Positions 21,163 to 32,990 of a stretch of DNA of 64,000 bases are shown piece by piece (position 1 is the first letter of the stretch; each line of letters begins with the position of its first letter). The stretch is taken from NCBI GenBank assembly GCA_038363925.1, contig JAQQWL010000018.1:62001-126000 (forward strand), in the 5' to 3' direction. The position numbers were made by a program, and so were the translations under genes. The notes below the pieces were generated by a model, which was given only the letters and a program-made list of their open reading frames with translations, did not search any database and was not told the origin of the DNA. This DNA comes from Apiospora phragmitis (Eukaryota > Ascomycota > Sordariomycetes > Amphisphaeriales > Apiosporaceae).

Positions 21163-22135
21163 TTCTTGGCAGGATGAGTTAGAAACCGCGAAAAACTCTA
21201 GAGAAGATTAAAATATAGAAGATACCGTGGTGACGAACCGGAATCGCCCATATCAGCGACGAGCACCTTGGATACTTCGCATTCGTTCTTCTCCGCTGGA
21301 GCTCTGACGGTATGCTGTCCCATGGATCCTGATCGTTTAGACGATATCGGGAACCGATATTTGAAGAGGGAACATGAACTGACTATCTGTACGCTCCGAT
21401 TAGTATGGCGCATGACACATGACCAAGAAAGTAAAACACGGCTAGAAATTGAACATACAATTAACGGCATCAATACTGTCGGAAGATGCATTACGCTTCA
21501 CGGCACTGTTCATTTTATCTGGAAGAATAATTTGATTATCGCCGTTAAATGAATATCAAATGCTGGATTGGGTCCGAATTGAACGTCAGAAATGGGCACG
21601 ACTAGGGGAGCCAAAAGGGGCGAGGGTAGGCTTAAAAGATGAGAAATTGTTGGGGTCGCTTAACTGCATGGGACCAAATTCAAGTTTTACTCAATAACCG
21701 CCCTGGATGCAGGCATAACCGTAACGGCCGCTGATTGGGTCTCGACCACATGGGCGTAATTTCGTCCAACATCAGCATGCCAGCTTACCTTGCCGTCTCT
21801 GGTGTTGGTTATTTATGCCTTACATTCGGAAAGAATGCAACCCCTGTCGTCCAAAGCATGCCACCGCAATGCCGCAAGGTTGCTGTTATTCCATATCCTA
21901 CCCAACCAACGCTTACTACCCGATACGGCCAGTACCTTGCCGGCACTACTACTCAGGATCCCGACAAGCAGGGATGCCAATCACCTTTTTCACACGATGC
22001 AGTCAAGGTGGAGCACGAAGTCGGTCAGCAAACCAGGCTAGGCCCGTCATTTTCAACGCGCATAAGCTAAGCCTCTTGTAAACGACTCCGTCCTGGCAAG
22101 CCAAAGGCCGCATGGTCGAGCCCTTGTGCAGTTTG
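21163..22135. other. Intergenic stretch
   Basis: A 95-codon forward frame at 21268-21552 and its reverse shadow are ambiguous and I assign neither. No RNA gene seen. Confidence 0.4.
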
Positions 22136-22749
22136 TTACATGCCGCCTACGTCGTCGTTTGCATCACTCGGCCCCATCGCCTCTACGATCGTCTTCTTCA
22201 ATTGCGACAGACAGCCCATCAACCTCCGTGTATGCTGCTGGAACCTAGATGTCGGTTAGACTTCCGTCTTCGTACCCCTACGCAATCGTGACGTACAGTT
22301 CCTGGTATGTTTGCTTCCTATCAAAAATAAACATCAGATCCACGCTACTCCCATGAGCCCTGAGAACTTACCAGCGTTCTAACCTGGTGGATGTCAGTCG
22401 CTGATTCTTACATAGCCGGAAGTCTCGGGCCCGCTTACTCTCCAGTATGGCTCTTGAGCTCTGACAGGACCACATCCACCTTTCGGTCCAACATGTCGAC
22501 TTTATATAGTAGCTTCCTCATCTGGTCCGCCGTTCTGCACTATAGTTAATGTACTTGATCGGCTCTGCATAAGGCAGGAACTCACGCCGGTGGACTCGAT
22601 CCGAGTATGCCTTGGTCTAGGTGGAAACCCGCATATGGTGGATAATGAGTGGGAGCGAAGGTGGGATCCGGCGTAGTCGTATGCGCCGCGGCTCCCCAAA
22701 GCGGCAGTAGCCCAGGCTGGTTTGATGTTTCATACGGAGAGGAATACAT
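22136..22749 (-). CDS. Small coiled-coil protein, family C member 2 (129 aa)
   Basis: Four exons: 22749-22586, 22534-22439, 22317-22297 and 22244-22136. Introns are 51, 121 and 52 nt with canonical GTGAG, GTAAG and GTACGT donors. Phases close perfectly. Exon 1 encodes a Pro/Tyr/His-rich segment (MYSSPYETSNQPGLLPLWG). Exon 2 encodes a coiled coil (QMRKLLYKVDMLDRKVDVVL). The last exons give FQQHTRRLMGCLSQLKKTI and a tail ending DANDDVGGM. Exon 2 and the second intron are exactly as long (96 and 121 nt) as in the paralogue at 28122-28833. The second intron could instead contain a 12-nt microexon (22383-22372). Function unknown. Confidence 0.7.
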
Positions 22750-24560
22750 GTCGCTCGCTCGAGTGAAAATCACTAGGGGGATATGATACGATCGCGGTGA
22801 GAAGCATTAATATGCTCAGGATTGCGTAGGGTGATAATCGTACATAGCATTCCGTGGAACATCTATGTGGGCTTTTAGGCCTATAAGTATTGTAACAGTC
22901 GGTGCATCCAAGGGCGCCGACTTGTACACTCACTATGTTGCGCATCCTCGGTCCTCCTGCGAACACCCTAGCGCGAGCTGTACGGAGACGCAAGCCGCAG
23001 GGCAACTGCCAGACCACATACCACCTCTGCGACTGTCCTCAAGCCGAGCGAACCCATGTTGCAAAGAGGTGTTTCTTCAACTTAGCGACTGGATTCCTTG
23101 GTAGTGGTGCAGCCAACAGCGTGACGAATGTTTGCTGACGGCCAGTGGGAGGGCGACGGCCCGAACATTCGGGTCCAGGAACGAGTTATAGCGAGACGCC
23201 AAGTGACGCTCCACCTGACCAACTTGCCAAGAGCAGAGCCCCATCCTTGTCTATCGATCAATCGGTGGGTTCTCTGCAGAGAAACACCGAATCTCGCGGC
23301 GCACCAGATGAAGCCCACCCAAGCAGCGGGCTTTCTCTCGCGTCTATGCCTGAGCAAGGCAAGATAAGCGCCGCATGGGCAGGCCACTATTGCCAGCTGC
23401 TGACCTCCCTGCCGCATGGCATGGAATTTACCTGATCGGCACCCTATGTGGGAGCCTCCAATGTGGGGACGCCCATGCGCATTCCCCGCGGAAAGCTTCC
23501 CCGCTCCAGGCTCAGGTATGCGACTGTGGCATGCCCTAGTGACGCATGCAAGGGGGGCCCACCGACTAGGCAAGCCCTACTAACCATTACTTGGAACACC
23601 GATATAAGCGAATGCAGATCAAGAAGACTACACATTTCGATGTGCTTAAAAACACAGGATTATGGGCGAAGACGCAGGCAAGAGAGGGAAAAAAAAAGAA
23701 AGAAAGTCCAATTGCGAGCTTCTGCAATACGCCTACGTCTCGACAAGTCCCGACGCACCGCGCCTGGCGTCAGCACATTCCCAGAACACGCCTGCCGCCC
23801 TGGCAAAGCGCACTGCGCATGACGTATACGAGCCAGCCCTGGGAGCAACACATCAGCGGCGACACCACCAATTTCTGTACGTTCTTTCTTGTATCCTTCG
23901 CGAACCAACTTCCCAGCCCTTGCCAAAATGAGCGCAATATCCGCTAGCGCGGCATAAGCGTTGACACACTATAGAGAATCTGGCAGGACGAGGGATAACC
24001 CAAGAGCGTGAGCATGCCTTCGCCCGGACCGAGAATCAGTTGCATCGTCTCACCCATGCTGGACACGCCTGTCACCCTGCATGCTCCACCTTCTCAGCCA
24101 CGAGGCATGGAACGTTGTTTGCCATCGCCAGCAGAGGCGAATGGACGAGGATTGCTGCTCGTCAAGGGAGGGTCACCGTCCGTCACAATGAACTGCCGTC
24201 GACGATGTAGTCCTTTCGATGGAACCCGTTAGCGCCGCTGCATACCTCGTCTCGGTGATGCATGCCCATTCCTGCTGGCGTGCTGGTGATGTGATTGGGT
24301 TGCCCGGCATTCCAAAGGAAGGAATGCGTCCCGACTGTTTGGGTCGTAGAGACAGGGAAGCGAAGACATCAAGGGAGACAGGGTGGTTTTTATCCCAGGA
24401 AATAACCAACAAAGCGGGCTACATAGTAAGCATGGAGTTAGCTAACTGGAGGTCAGCTGTCCCCGCCCCAATGAGCCAACGACTGTTCGTTCGGCCTGCC
24501 CCCGCCGAGTGGTCGTCGTACTGTAGCGGTTTTGCACATCGTGTCAGTGCGAGACCGCCC
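22500..24560. repeat. Long duplicated block B, copy 1
   Basis: Collinear with 42270-44530 for about 2 kb at roughly 70-80% similarity with indels. It begins inside the family C gene and continues through landmarks such as GGTGCATCCAAGGG, CATACCACCTCTGCG, GACGGCCCGAACATTCGGGT, CAGCTGCTGACCT, TGCGCATTCCC, AAGTCCCGACGCACCGCG, GCGAACCAACTTCCCA and GTAGTCCTTTCGATG. No conserved long ORF spans it, so it is either a segmental duplication or a long non-coding element. No terminal repeats seen. Confidence 0.85.
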
Positions 24561-24639
24561 TCTGATTGCCTCGACGCCACGCGGCGCCCAGGAACAGACC
24601 ATCTCGCCAGATGCGCCTGGATAGCATGGCGACATCCCT

Positions 24640-25290
24640 CCTGTCCGTTGTACTCCAAATCTTTAATGCAGCTGTTCTGGTTCGTACCGACCAGCATAGT
24701 AAGGCGACAACAACTCAATTATCTGCATTTATTTCTGGCCACGCTACCTGAAGCTACTTCCGGTCCCAATGGCTTGGTACCTCAAAGCATAGTCGTCAAA
24801 AAGAGACGATGCCATACTGGCGGGCTGACTTACATGCAGTCCATCCTGCGATATATACTAGACTTTTGAGCAGGAAGCGCTTCTTCGTAACCGTTCTAGG
24901 GTACCTCGGCTAGCTCTGCATTCGGATCAGGGCCATCTTATGTACTCTTTCTCATGTGTCCTTTCTGACTTACAGAGTGTTGGCCGGCTAAGCTGCGGTA
25001 GGGTAGACGTAGACCTTAGGATGTAGAGCTGCTAATAGCGCCGCCGGTTCAACATACAGTACTGTCTTTTTGCTGCTTAAGCTCGAAGAGTCTCACGGGC
25101 CTTTTTTGGTCCCAGCTTCCATCGTTGCTTGCAAACCTGTTGGCGCTACTGTGGGAGTGCAGCGCCGGGAATAGCAAGGGCGCACTAGCGCGACTAGCGG
25201 GGCCAGTCCCCTGGAACCACCAGTTCGCGACCCCGCGCCAGTAGGGCCAACACCCAATCTCCCTGCTACGCGAGAACTTCTCCCCTCCAA
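24640..25290 (-). repeat. Dispersed repeat family A, composite copy R1-R2-R3, inverted
   Basis: Read on the minus strand it contains an R1 end (about 25260-25055), R2 (about 25050-24980, ending in GTCTACGTCTACCCTACCG) and R3 (about 24960-24640, with GTACCAAGCC and CGGAAGTAGCTTCAGGTAGC). The same order appears on the plus strand at 58225-58935. Confidence 0.75.
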
Positions 25291-25566
25291 GACACTGAAG
25301 AGAAGCTACTGGAGCCCCGATATCTGTGAGAATCCTTTTCGCCAACATGGGTCCTGGAACCGGATCAGCAGCGCCCCTGGCGAGGTTTGCCCGACGCGGG
25401 CTCGTCATGTCATCCACATTCCATATCCGCAAGCCGGCAGCTTGCTATCATACTATACATATCTACCGTCCCGCGAGACGCTATTGTAGCACCATGGACA
25501 CTCCGAAAGATGCTCCAAGAGAACCCAGCAAGCTGCCGAATTGTTTTGGGTGGCTAGGCCTCCGCT

Positions 25567-26596
25567 ATGGCTTACACTAAGCGGCAGAAAGACAAGGCGC
25601 GCAAGAGCGGCGTGTCGCTGCAGAACAAGACGCGGGACCTCGGCCGCTACTGCAACGTCTTCAGCATGCTTGCGTACTGGAACCCGACGCACAAGCGGTG
25701 GAACACGGCGATGCACGTCCCGCCGGGGCAGCGGGTGCCGGACCTGAACAAGATTGTCTGTCTCCATGTTCCAGTTATTGTTCCGTCGAGCTCCTCCTAC
25801 TCCGTCGCTGACAGCCGCAGTTTTGTCAATCAGCCGCCGGCCGTACGAGACCGAGCCACGGTCGAGCGACACGATCGCGCCGCCATGTCGAAGCAGTCGA
25901 TTTCGAAGCCCAGCCGGACGCCAGCGACGACGCGAACGCCGGTGTCGACGTGGATAGCGACGCGGATGCCGAGTACGAAAGCGACCCCGAGTATATGACA
26001 GCAGCTTCTGTTGGCGGGGCGGAGCCTGTGTCTGTCTACGACATCGTCCCCGACGAAGACGGCGGGACTGTCATTCCCCACAGTCCCAGGAGGCAGGTGG
26101 GCGCGAGGCAGTTGGCCTCACCGCAAAGACCACAAGGTAACTCTGGTTCTCGTCTATCGACAGCATAGCCGACTGACTGTGTGATGCTCATCATAAAGCA
26201 GGCGTCCTAGGCTCCCAACCGACAGTGGAGGGGCAGCCCGCCCACACCGGGTCCAGCCCGACAATGAACGCTACGTCGACCGCCGCGACGTGTGCAGGCC
26301 GACCAGCACCCACAAGATACCCTGACCACGGCGCGATGGATGGCCGGGTGGCGGCCAGAAGGCCCCTGGCGTCGATCATGTCGACTCGACCACGGCAATG
26401 CCCTCCCAGACTAGGGGCAAACGCTGCAAAGTCGTTCCCCGGCCGTCGAGGCGAGTTTAGGCAAAATACGATGAGGCGCGCGCCAGACTACTACAAGGAC
26501 TACCAGCGTAAGTTGCAGCGGGACATCCTGGCGAAGAAGATGGTGGGACTGCTGGATGACCTTCGGACCAGTCTCGGCGTTATGCCGTTCGGGTGA
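25567..26596 (+). CDS. Three-exon protein with MADS-like N-terminus
   Basis: Exons 25567-25755, 25821-26136 and 26202-26596; both introns 65 nt with phases 0 and 1. Intron 1 has an atypical GTCTGT donor and a GCTGACAGCCGCAG acceptor region. About 299 aa, fully open. N-terminus: KRQKDKARKSGVSLQNKTRD then LGRYCNVFSMLAYWNP, which resembles the K-R/SL-x-x-K/DL-x-x-x-C pattern of an SRF/MADS DNA-binding helix (inference). Exon 2 is acidic (DVDSDADAEYESDPEYM). Exon 3 ends in a helix (APDYYKDYQRKLQRD; KKMVGLLDDLRTSL). Partial paralogous copies of exon 3 lie at 51310-51790 and 45985-46060, so the 3' part has been duplicated. Confidence 0.65.
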
Positions 26597-27239
26597 GGAT
26601 GTGGGTAAGGAAAATATCACAAGCGGCAGCTCGTCTATACTTCTGTCGAACTATATTTCAGCTCCAGTCCATTAGCCAGTACTCTGCAAGCTATGTTCAG
26701 CCCTTGCTGGCAGTGGCGCAGCTCGACCTGCAACTGTGGTCTCCTTTCCGAAGGCCATGATGAGCTTCCGTTGTGTGTGTAACACCAACGTCCGACCTTT
26801 TTTCCTTTATCAATATCACCATGTACAGAAAACACACTATGCGCAAGTTGATCGATCATGTTATTCAGGAGGATCTGGTGCAGCGCAGCGAGATTGCGTT
26901 TCCTCATTGGGCACACTGTAGTCTCGTAGATCTTTCTGTCCGAGGAATTCGGCAATAAGGACTTCGCCCTCTTGTGACCAGAAGCCTCGGGCCGCACGGA
27001 TAACAGACGCCAGCTTCCCCTGGAAGTAGGGCATTGGTGGAGCTTCATGGTGCTGAGATCGTCCTTCGTGGGGTGGGTGAATGATGTTTCATATGGAATA
27101 CCACTGGCTTATTACGAAAGAGGGGGCATAGATCTACGGCAGTTAGCTGGTGTAAGGTGAATGATTAGACCACTGAACATAGGAGAAACGAGAAGTCTCA
27201 TGAATTCTCAGAAAAGGGCCATCCATGAGGTGAAGCTAG

Positions 27240-27370
27240 CAGTGCTAGCCTAGCACGGAGACCTGCCGTAGAATTGTTCGTAGAATATCGAAATGAAGGT
27301 TCACTACCTGGGTTGAAGGATTGTTGTGATTGTGACCATTGCATGGAAGCTATTCGGCTCACGCGCCAAA
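27240..27370. repeat. Short dispersed repeat shared with 46611-46730
   Basis: GTAGAATATCGAAATGAAGG...CTACCTGGGTTGAAGGA and GACCATTGCATGGAAGCTAT are collinear with 46620-46705. Confidence 0.75.
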
Positions 27371-27464
27371 GAGCATGAATATTGAACGATAGAAGAAGCG
27401 GGTTAAGGAGGTGGCTGGTGTTAACCACTGGAGAGGATGGCTGTGCTACGTGGGGCGGGCTTCC

Positions 27465-27690
27465 AGTTCAATTGCAGTCAGAGCTCGTAACATCAACAAA
27501 TGCCATGATCAACTTCTTATCCGACATAACGACATAATATAGTAGACACGAAAAGGGCAATTCTTCTATCGCGCTGGCATGGCGCCGCAAAACGTATGCC
27601 GACTACCGACTACCGACGACCGACGACCGACGACCGACTACCGACGACATGAGTCGAAACCCGACACAGCGTGGCGGCGAGCATTACAGG
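27465..27690 (+). repeat. Dispersed repeat, inverted copy at 62765-62930
   Basis: Shared order: TGCAGTCAGAGCTCGTAAC, CAACAAATGCCATGAT, AACTTCTTATCCGACATAAC, then GCGCCGCAAAACGTATGCC. The other copy is on the opposite strand and still shows protein-like reading frames. Confidence 0.8.
27599..27652. repeat. 7-bp microsatellite (CCGACTA/CCGACGA)n
   Basis: About seven tandem units of ACCGACT/ACCGACG. The homologous place in the inverted copy (about 62780) has only two or three units (CGGTCGTCGGTCG), so the array expanded here. Confidence 0.9.
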
Positions 27691-28121
27691 AGCGGGGACA
27701 AGCTCGCGACTTGAGCAAGGCAGCATGCACGACAATTAAGAGACGATAGCATAGCGGCCACGGTTGTTATTCACTGCTTCGAATGGCCATCGAGCCCGAA
27801 GCACGCCGGCGCACAGTGACTCCCCATGGCCAACGGGGCTACCCAGTCCCCACGAGACCAGTGTGATAGACATTGCCACGACCGACCTGCATGCATCGCA
27901 TGATAGACGTATCCCGCCGACGATTTCCCACCCGACTTCCGAGCACCACTACGTGATTCATAGAGACCCGAGTCAACGAGACAACAAAAGGCCAGCGCAT
28001 TGGCAGAGGAGTGGAGCACCAGCGGTCGGCACACAATGCCAGGAGGCAACACGGTCCCGCGCCAAGGTGTCATCGTATTTGCGAATGGCCCAATTCGCCC
28101 CAACACTCCTTGTCTCAAGCC

Positions 28122-28833
28122 TTATACCTCATCGAAAAAGGTATCGCCTAAGGGATTGGCGTCGGCCACGGAGACGAATCGCTCAAACAGGGCTTTCACC
28201 TGCGACAACCAGCCCGTGACCCGCTGAGTCTGTTGCAGGAACCTGTACTCGATGTCAGTTGATGGTCTGCGCCGGACTGAACACACGGTGACTTGCAGCT
28301 GTTCGACTTTCTGTGTGCTGTTCGGGCACCTGTGGTCAGACGTATACCTCGTTGCGACGGCGGTGAAGCCCTACAAAGTCGTGAATCTGGCGAGATGTGG
28401 GCGTGCGTGAGTAGAAGAGCTATGCCGTACGAGGGCGAAGGTAGACTTACTTTTCGTTGTGGTGGGCCAGCTCGGACTGAACGGCGTTGAACTTTTCCAG
28501 CAGCTCATTCACCTTGTGCAGCAGTTCTTGGGTGTCGCCCGACGTTCTTCGTTTTCAGTACAACGCGCGGACTGGATGTGGAGGGACCTACGGTAGCGGA
28601 GAGCTAAAAGGGCTCGACTCGAGGCCTTCTTGGTCGAAGAAGTTAGGAACGTCTGGAAAGGACAGTGGTTGTTGGCTCGGAAGCTGGAGCTGCGTTGCAG
28701 AAGGAGCAACAGTCTTGGGCGCAGACGCAGGTGCGGGTGCAGATGCGTGCGCGGTGGTGGCGTGGCCTGCTGATGGTCGGCCCTGCCGTGGCTGGCGCGG
28801 ACGCTGCGCACCGTATCGCTGCGAAGGGAGCAT
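28122..28833 (-). CDS. Small coiled-coil protein, family C member 1 (163 aa)
   Basis: Four exons: 28833-28592, 28546-28451, 28329-28297 and 28242-28122. Introns are 45, 121 and 54 nt. The third intron has a GC donor (GCAAGT) and CAG acceptor, the standard GC-AG minor form; its paralogue has GTACGT at the same place. Exon 1 is Ala/Pro/Gln-rich and disordered. Exon 2 is a coiled coil (QELLHKVNELLEKFNAVQSE). Exons 3-4 give VEQL-FLQQTQRVTGWLSQVK and a tail ending GDTFFDEV. CDS length is divisible by 3 with no internal stop. Exon 2 is 96 nt and intron 2 is 121 nt, as in the 22136-22749 paralogue. Function unknown. Confidence 0.7.
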
Positions 28834-30374
28834 GTCGGCGTGGATGGAAGTGACGGATGAATAGAGGAAGTTACAAGTGAAGGAGAGCAAGGTGGACGAA
28901 GGATAATGGAATATGCAACTCACTGAGAGCCTTGACCCCAAAACTGGTATTTCTGTGGCCCAACTCGTGCGGTGCTGTAATGAAGCAGCAAGCATGGATG
29001 CGAGCCCAGCACAGTTTGGTGGCTAGGCTGTCAGGCGCGGAGTTAGGCTTTCCAGTTGGGAAGTACTGATCCATAGCCACACTTATGGGCAGAGGCTAAG
29101 TTCTGGACGAAGTACGACTTGTGAGGGCAAGAGCCGATTAGCAGCATCCGACTCGGAGCAGACGTGGCGGAGGGTCGAAGTGAGCCTGCACCGAAAGCGG
29201 CCGACAGCATGTGATTTCGGATCTTTGGCCTATTCGTGAGCAAGCAGCTCATCTGCAGCTGCCGTCAGTCCGGACTCTACGTGTGGGACGTACCACCGTG
29301 TTTTGGCGTGGATTCTGGCTCAGGGCAATTCGGCGTCCTACGGTCCTCCATTCGAGAGCCAGATCAACAGAACGAGGTCGGCCGGGGCTAGGATCAAGTT
29401 CTGGATTGGCTGCTCCCCACCCCCGAACTGCTCCAGCACCGCTTCCGCCCTCACGCGTGAACTTACTATATTCTGCCTTCTCCCCCTTGGTCGCTCGCTC
29501 GCTCGCTTCTCATTCTATCAACAGCAACGACGATGATAACAATAAAGCAGACGAATAATGCCAAGGAGGTCTTCCTTCTTCATTCCCGCCTTCCTCCATA
29601 CATAGAGCGTCCCGTCCATTTCCGATCTTGACGGGGCACATCTGTCCCTTGCTAATTGCTGCATCATAAATAACCTCATCACTTGCTCGTCTCGAATCAT
29701 TACTTCTCCGTGTCAGAATCAACACCCATCTTGTCTCCCCCGGCGCTGCTAGCCGTCGCGGTCGTTCTCCCCTGTTCTGTAGGATCTAGAGCAGGACTGG
29801 CCTTGTCGCCATCCCCATGGGGGCTTCACTCGTCCGAATCATCAGTAGCCACACGGATCGTCTTCTCGTCCGACTTTCCAGGCGTTGAGGCGCCGACGCT
29901 TTCTTTGGGAGGCGGGTTTGGCGTGGTGGGTACGACTTGTGCCGTGGCGAAGCGCGTCTGGCAAATGATCAGGGGAGCGGTGGGGCTCGACTGCCGTGCG
30001 GGCATCGAGCCCGTCTCTGAATACATTATTTGGGCCTCATAATTTCTATATTGCCTAGACTAGGTTACTAAGATACTCATGCTTCCTACAATCCTATTAG
30101 CCCAAACGCTTAATTTGCATAGCTTGTATAAAAGACTTAGGCCAATTTTCGAGACAAACGAGCCGACCGTCACGCAGACGAAATGCTCTACTTGGCATGA
30201 CCCGAAGGGCTTGTCTTTCTGTTTCCACAGGCCAATGCTAACGTCCTTCACCTACACATGGGCCACCCAAAAATGCCTCATCGAGATTTTCACCGCCAAC
30301 TTCAACCTTTAAGAAATATACCAAAACTAAGCCAATCATCATCATTTCTTTTCCTACCTATGTATATGTTCCCA
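28834..30374. other. Repeat-bearing intergenic stretch
   Basis: Includes the repeat at 29055-29460. A reverse ORF at 30026-29829 (66 aa, MYSETGSMPARQ) is polar and acidic at its end and might be real, but nothing supports it further. Confidence 0.4.
29055..29460 (+). repeat. Dispersed repeat shared with 1955-2100
   Basis: GGGAAGTACTGATCCAT at its left and CCATTCGAGAGCCAGATCAA, CAGAACGAGGTC, TTCTGGATTG, CGCTTCCGCCCTCACGCGTGA at its right match 1955-1975 and 1985-2100. Both copies end in a frame reading RFRP(H/R)A-stop, so the unit probably carried the end of a protein. Confidence 0.7.
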
Positions 30375-30680
30375 ATGAGTCGGTATACTGAGTCTCACAT
30401 TCAGCAGGCTCTTAATGCTGTCGTCAACGGCCAAAGTATTCGTAAGTCTGCATTGGAGTATGGCATCCCAAAGTCAACGCTTCAGAATAGAATCCGCGGC
30501 GTCCAGCCAAGAGACATAGCCTGGACCGAACTCCAGAGGCTTTCTCCGGTCCAAGAGAGCCATCTGGCGGAATGGGTTCGCATCCAAGCTGAGCTAGGCT
30601 TTCCACCAACCCATCAACAACTGAAGGATTTCGCTTAGCGCATCCTACAGATCAATGGAGACTATATATTTATGCGCTGA
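30375..30680 (+). pseudogene. Fot1/pogo-type transposase, N-terminal fragment
   Basis: From ATG 30375 the frame reads RYTESHIQQALNAVVNGQS, SALEYGIPKSTLQNRIRG and HLAEWVRIQAELGFPPTHQQ. This is the HTH_psq / CENP-B-like DNA-binding region of fungal Fot1/pogo elements. It meets TAG at 30636-30638 exactly where a CAG is expected (DFA-x-RILQING) and loses similarity soon after 30670. The DDE core is absent. The nonsense codon is a C-to-T type change. Confidence 0.75.
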
Positions 30681-31453
30681 CTATCGAAGGAGTACGGGAG
30701 ACGGTCAAGGGGGGCAGAGGTCGACGAGCGAGGGAAATAAGAGAAACCTTAATTTTGAATCCGATTATCGTGAATCATAAAGGGTGTATTGTAACACCCA
30801 GCCAAGCTACTTCCGAACGAGACCAACTGATGGAACATCAGTTTCAGGTCTGTTCATCCAGCAGAGCATTCCCCACGATTCGTTCGCAGGTGATCTTTAG
30901 CATCACCGTCAACCCGGCTTGTGTGGCCCTTTCGCTTACTTTCGCCCTGATTGCACTCGAGCCATGGAGCCGCCATCAAGCCAACCCTTGGAGGGAACGC
31001 TCATCGCTAGAGGCAGTCAATCCAAGCTGGGTACACTGCTTCTACCCTACAAAGTATGTGACGACCCTAATGATGGCCAATGGCCCAGCCAATGGAATAC
31101 ACTTCATGAGGGGTCCCACGTCCGACCCCAAGTTCTGCCTGTTGGCAATGAAATTGGAAGTAGCAGAGGCAACCAAGCGAGGATCAGAGCAGATGATGTG
31201 GAACTCTGATTATGCACTGGTGGCAACACCGTCCAAGAACGCGGAAAGTGTCCGAGGCAAAGGCGAGGCACAAAGACAAGCATTGCTCAAATTCCGACAG
31301 AATGCAATCGGCGGCACCGAGGTTTACGGCAATCAGATGGGGCCGGTCTACCGAAACCTCCCTGAATATCGGTCCGTTTGGGTTCAGGTTGAGGGCGGCA
31401 TCTTGGTCAATGATATCAAGGTCAATACACCGCCACGGCTTTTTTGTTAGTCC
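30681..31453. other. Unassigned stretch with a long forward frame
   Basis: A forward frame at 30755-31450 (231 codons, not ATG-initiated with confidence) is interrupted at 31454 by the copia insertion. A second frame at 30919-31209 is also open. Neither matches a family I know; they may be remains of a gene disrupted by the retrotransposon. Confidence 0.3.
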
Positions 31454-31608
31454 TGTTGCAAATCAGGGTCCCTCAGTGGGGTTTACAAGCTTACTAAGCA
31501 CTTTCCTTTGTCTATATAGCACCTCATATGCATTCACCCTCTCTAGATAGATTCCTTTCCTTTAGCTAGCACTGAATACAATACCACGACCTCTCTGACC
31601 GTGCAACA
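31454..31608 (+). repeat. 5' LTR of copia element
   Basis: 155 bp, begins TGTTGCA and ends TGCAACA, with TCTATATAGC as a likely TATA region. Confidence 0.95.
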
Positions 31609-31623
31609 GTTATGAGCCCGGCG
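31609..31623 (+). promoter_or_regulatory. Primer binding site for half initiator-tRNA
   Basis: GTTATGAGCCCGGCG directly follows the 5' LTR. Its complement, CGCCGGGCTCATAAC, matches the anticodon stem-loop of initiator tRNA-Met (GGGCTCATAAC). This is the internal, half-tRNA type of primer known for Drosophila copia. Inferred from sequence match only. Confidence 0.7.
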
Positions 31624-31745
31624 TTTCGGCTACAATAGCACGTCAATTCCAATGGGAAATCTATTAGCCAAACCCTGCGCATCAGAGAGGCATTCTTTGC
31701 TCATTTCTTCACCAAATCACCTAACCACGCACCTCACTATCCATA

Positions 31746-32990
31746 ATGTCCGACACAGTCAAGATAACGCGCGTGAACCTCATTACCAAGCGAGATTGGC
31801 CCGACTGGTACAATACGCTGCATAGAAGCGCTCGCGAACGAGGAGTCTGGAGCACCTAAACCCAGATGGTCCTGACGACCTATTCATGCAGAATGAACCG
31901 ACTTTGCCGACGTTCGAGAACACTTGGGAGGAGCTAAGCGAGAAAAGGGACACCGTCGACGAGAGCGATGTTGACACACTCCTCAAGAGAAGGCGAGGCG
32001 ATTACCAGATGCTGATGCTGCGCTATACAACACGGAGATCAGGATACGCAACTATCGGTGAATGGATTAAGCTCACCGTTACGAGAGCGCACCTCAACGT
32101 CGCCTATAGCACTCTGTTGGAGAAGGGGAAGGACGACACGCTTCAGAACGTCATCCGCCAGCTCCGAACGCAGTTCAAACCCTCTGCCACGGCTTACAGC
32201 GCATACATCAGGGACCAGTACAACAAGGTTCTCTAGCGAGCTGCGCTCGGGAGCGAAGATCCCCTGCTATGGCTCGCAGACTGGAGCCAAGCATACGGAA
32301 ATGCTCTTTCTGAAGGCATTCCCGAGGTAAAAGGACACCTGGCAACACGTACCTGGTTAGCTGCTGTCGATAAGCGCTTAGCACCTGGATGGGGTCAACG
32401 TCGGCTCGAGGAATTCCACCAAGCAGAGCTCGAGGGAAGAGAACCCACGAGCTTAGCTGTTCTCAGTTCGTTGCTGATGGAGCAGGTGGATAGGGGTGAG
32501 GTACGAGGGAGCAAACAAACATCTTTTGCAGCACTTGGCAGTGGGCCAGGCGATACCGTTTCCGGAAGGTATAGTCGTCGATCTCATGTAACTAAGGACT
32601 GCCCCTGCAACACACGCTCCGAACCTCGGTCTCACGCGTGGAGTCCAGTGAAGTGCTACACACTCCAATACGCACTTACCGGGAAACACTCGGCCCCTCC
32701 CTCAATCAGGGTGCGACTCCCTCCGAAAGGGAATCAGCGGCCATTCAGGATCGACTAAAATCGGAAAGCAAGTGGACTGAGCTGCGCAAACAACTCATCA
32801 AGCTAGGCTGGTTGAGAGAGACGACCCCTCCTAAGAGCTTCTCATTTGCAGTTATCGATGCCACGCTGTTTAGCGTCAGGGCGGAGTTCAACGCCTCTAT
32901 CAACCACCATCAGGGCCCACACAACCTATCACAATCGACGCTGATCGACAGCTGTAGCTCCTGCCACATCGTCAACAGCGAGTCGTGTTC
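31746..32990 (+). pseudogene. gag: Copia gag region and protease, disrupted
   Basis: Starts at ATG 31746 (MSDTVKITRVNLITKRDWP). A missing base near 31848 moves the frame to NPDGPDDLFMQNEP. TAG at 32234-32236 interrupts an otherwise continuing gag frame (RAALGSEDPLLWLADWSQAY), again a CAG-to-TAG type change. A Cys/His stretch near 32595-32660 may be a degenerate CCHC knuckle. Another shift near 32690 leads to a protease segment LIDSCSSCHIVN. The usual D-S/T-G catalytic triplet reads D-S-C, which would inactivate it. Confidence 0.8.

Larger units (their letters stand above)
26597..28121. other. Repeat-rich intergenic stretch
   Basis: The first 80 bp match sequence downstream of the partial copy at 51710-51790. 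Contains the repeats listed separately at 27240-27370 and 27465-27690. No complete gene recognised. Confidence 0.5.

Noticed and set aside
30681..31450. Continuation of the Fot1/pogo transposase
   Set aside because: None of the expected DDE motifs appear in any frame after about 30670.
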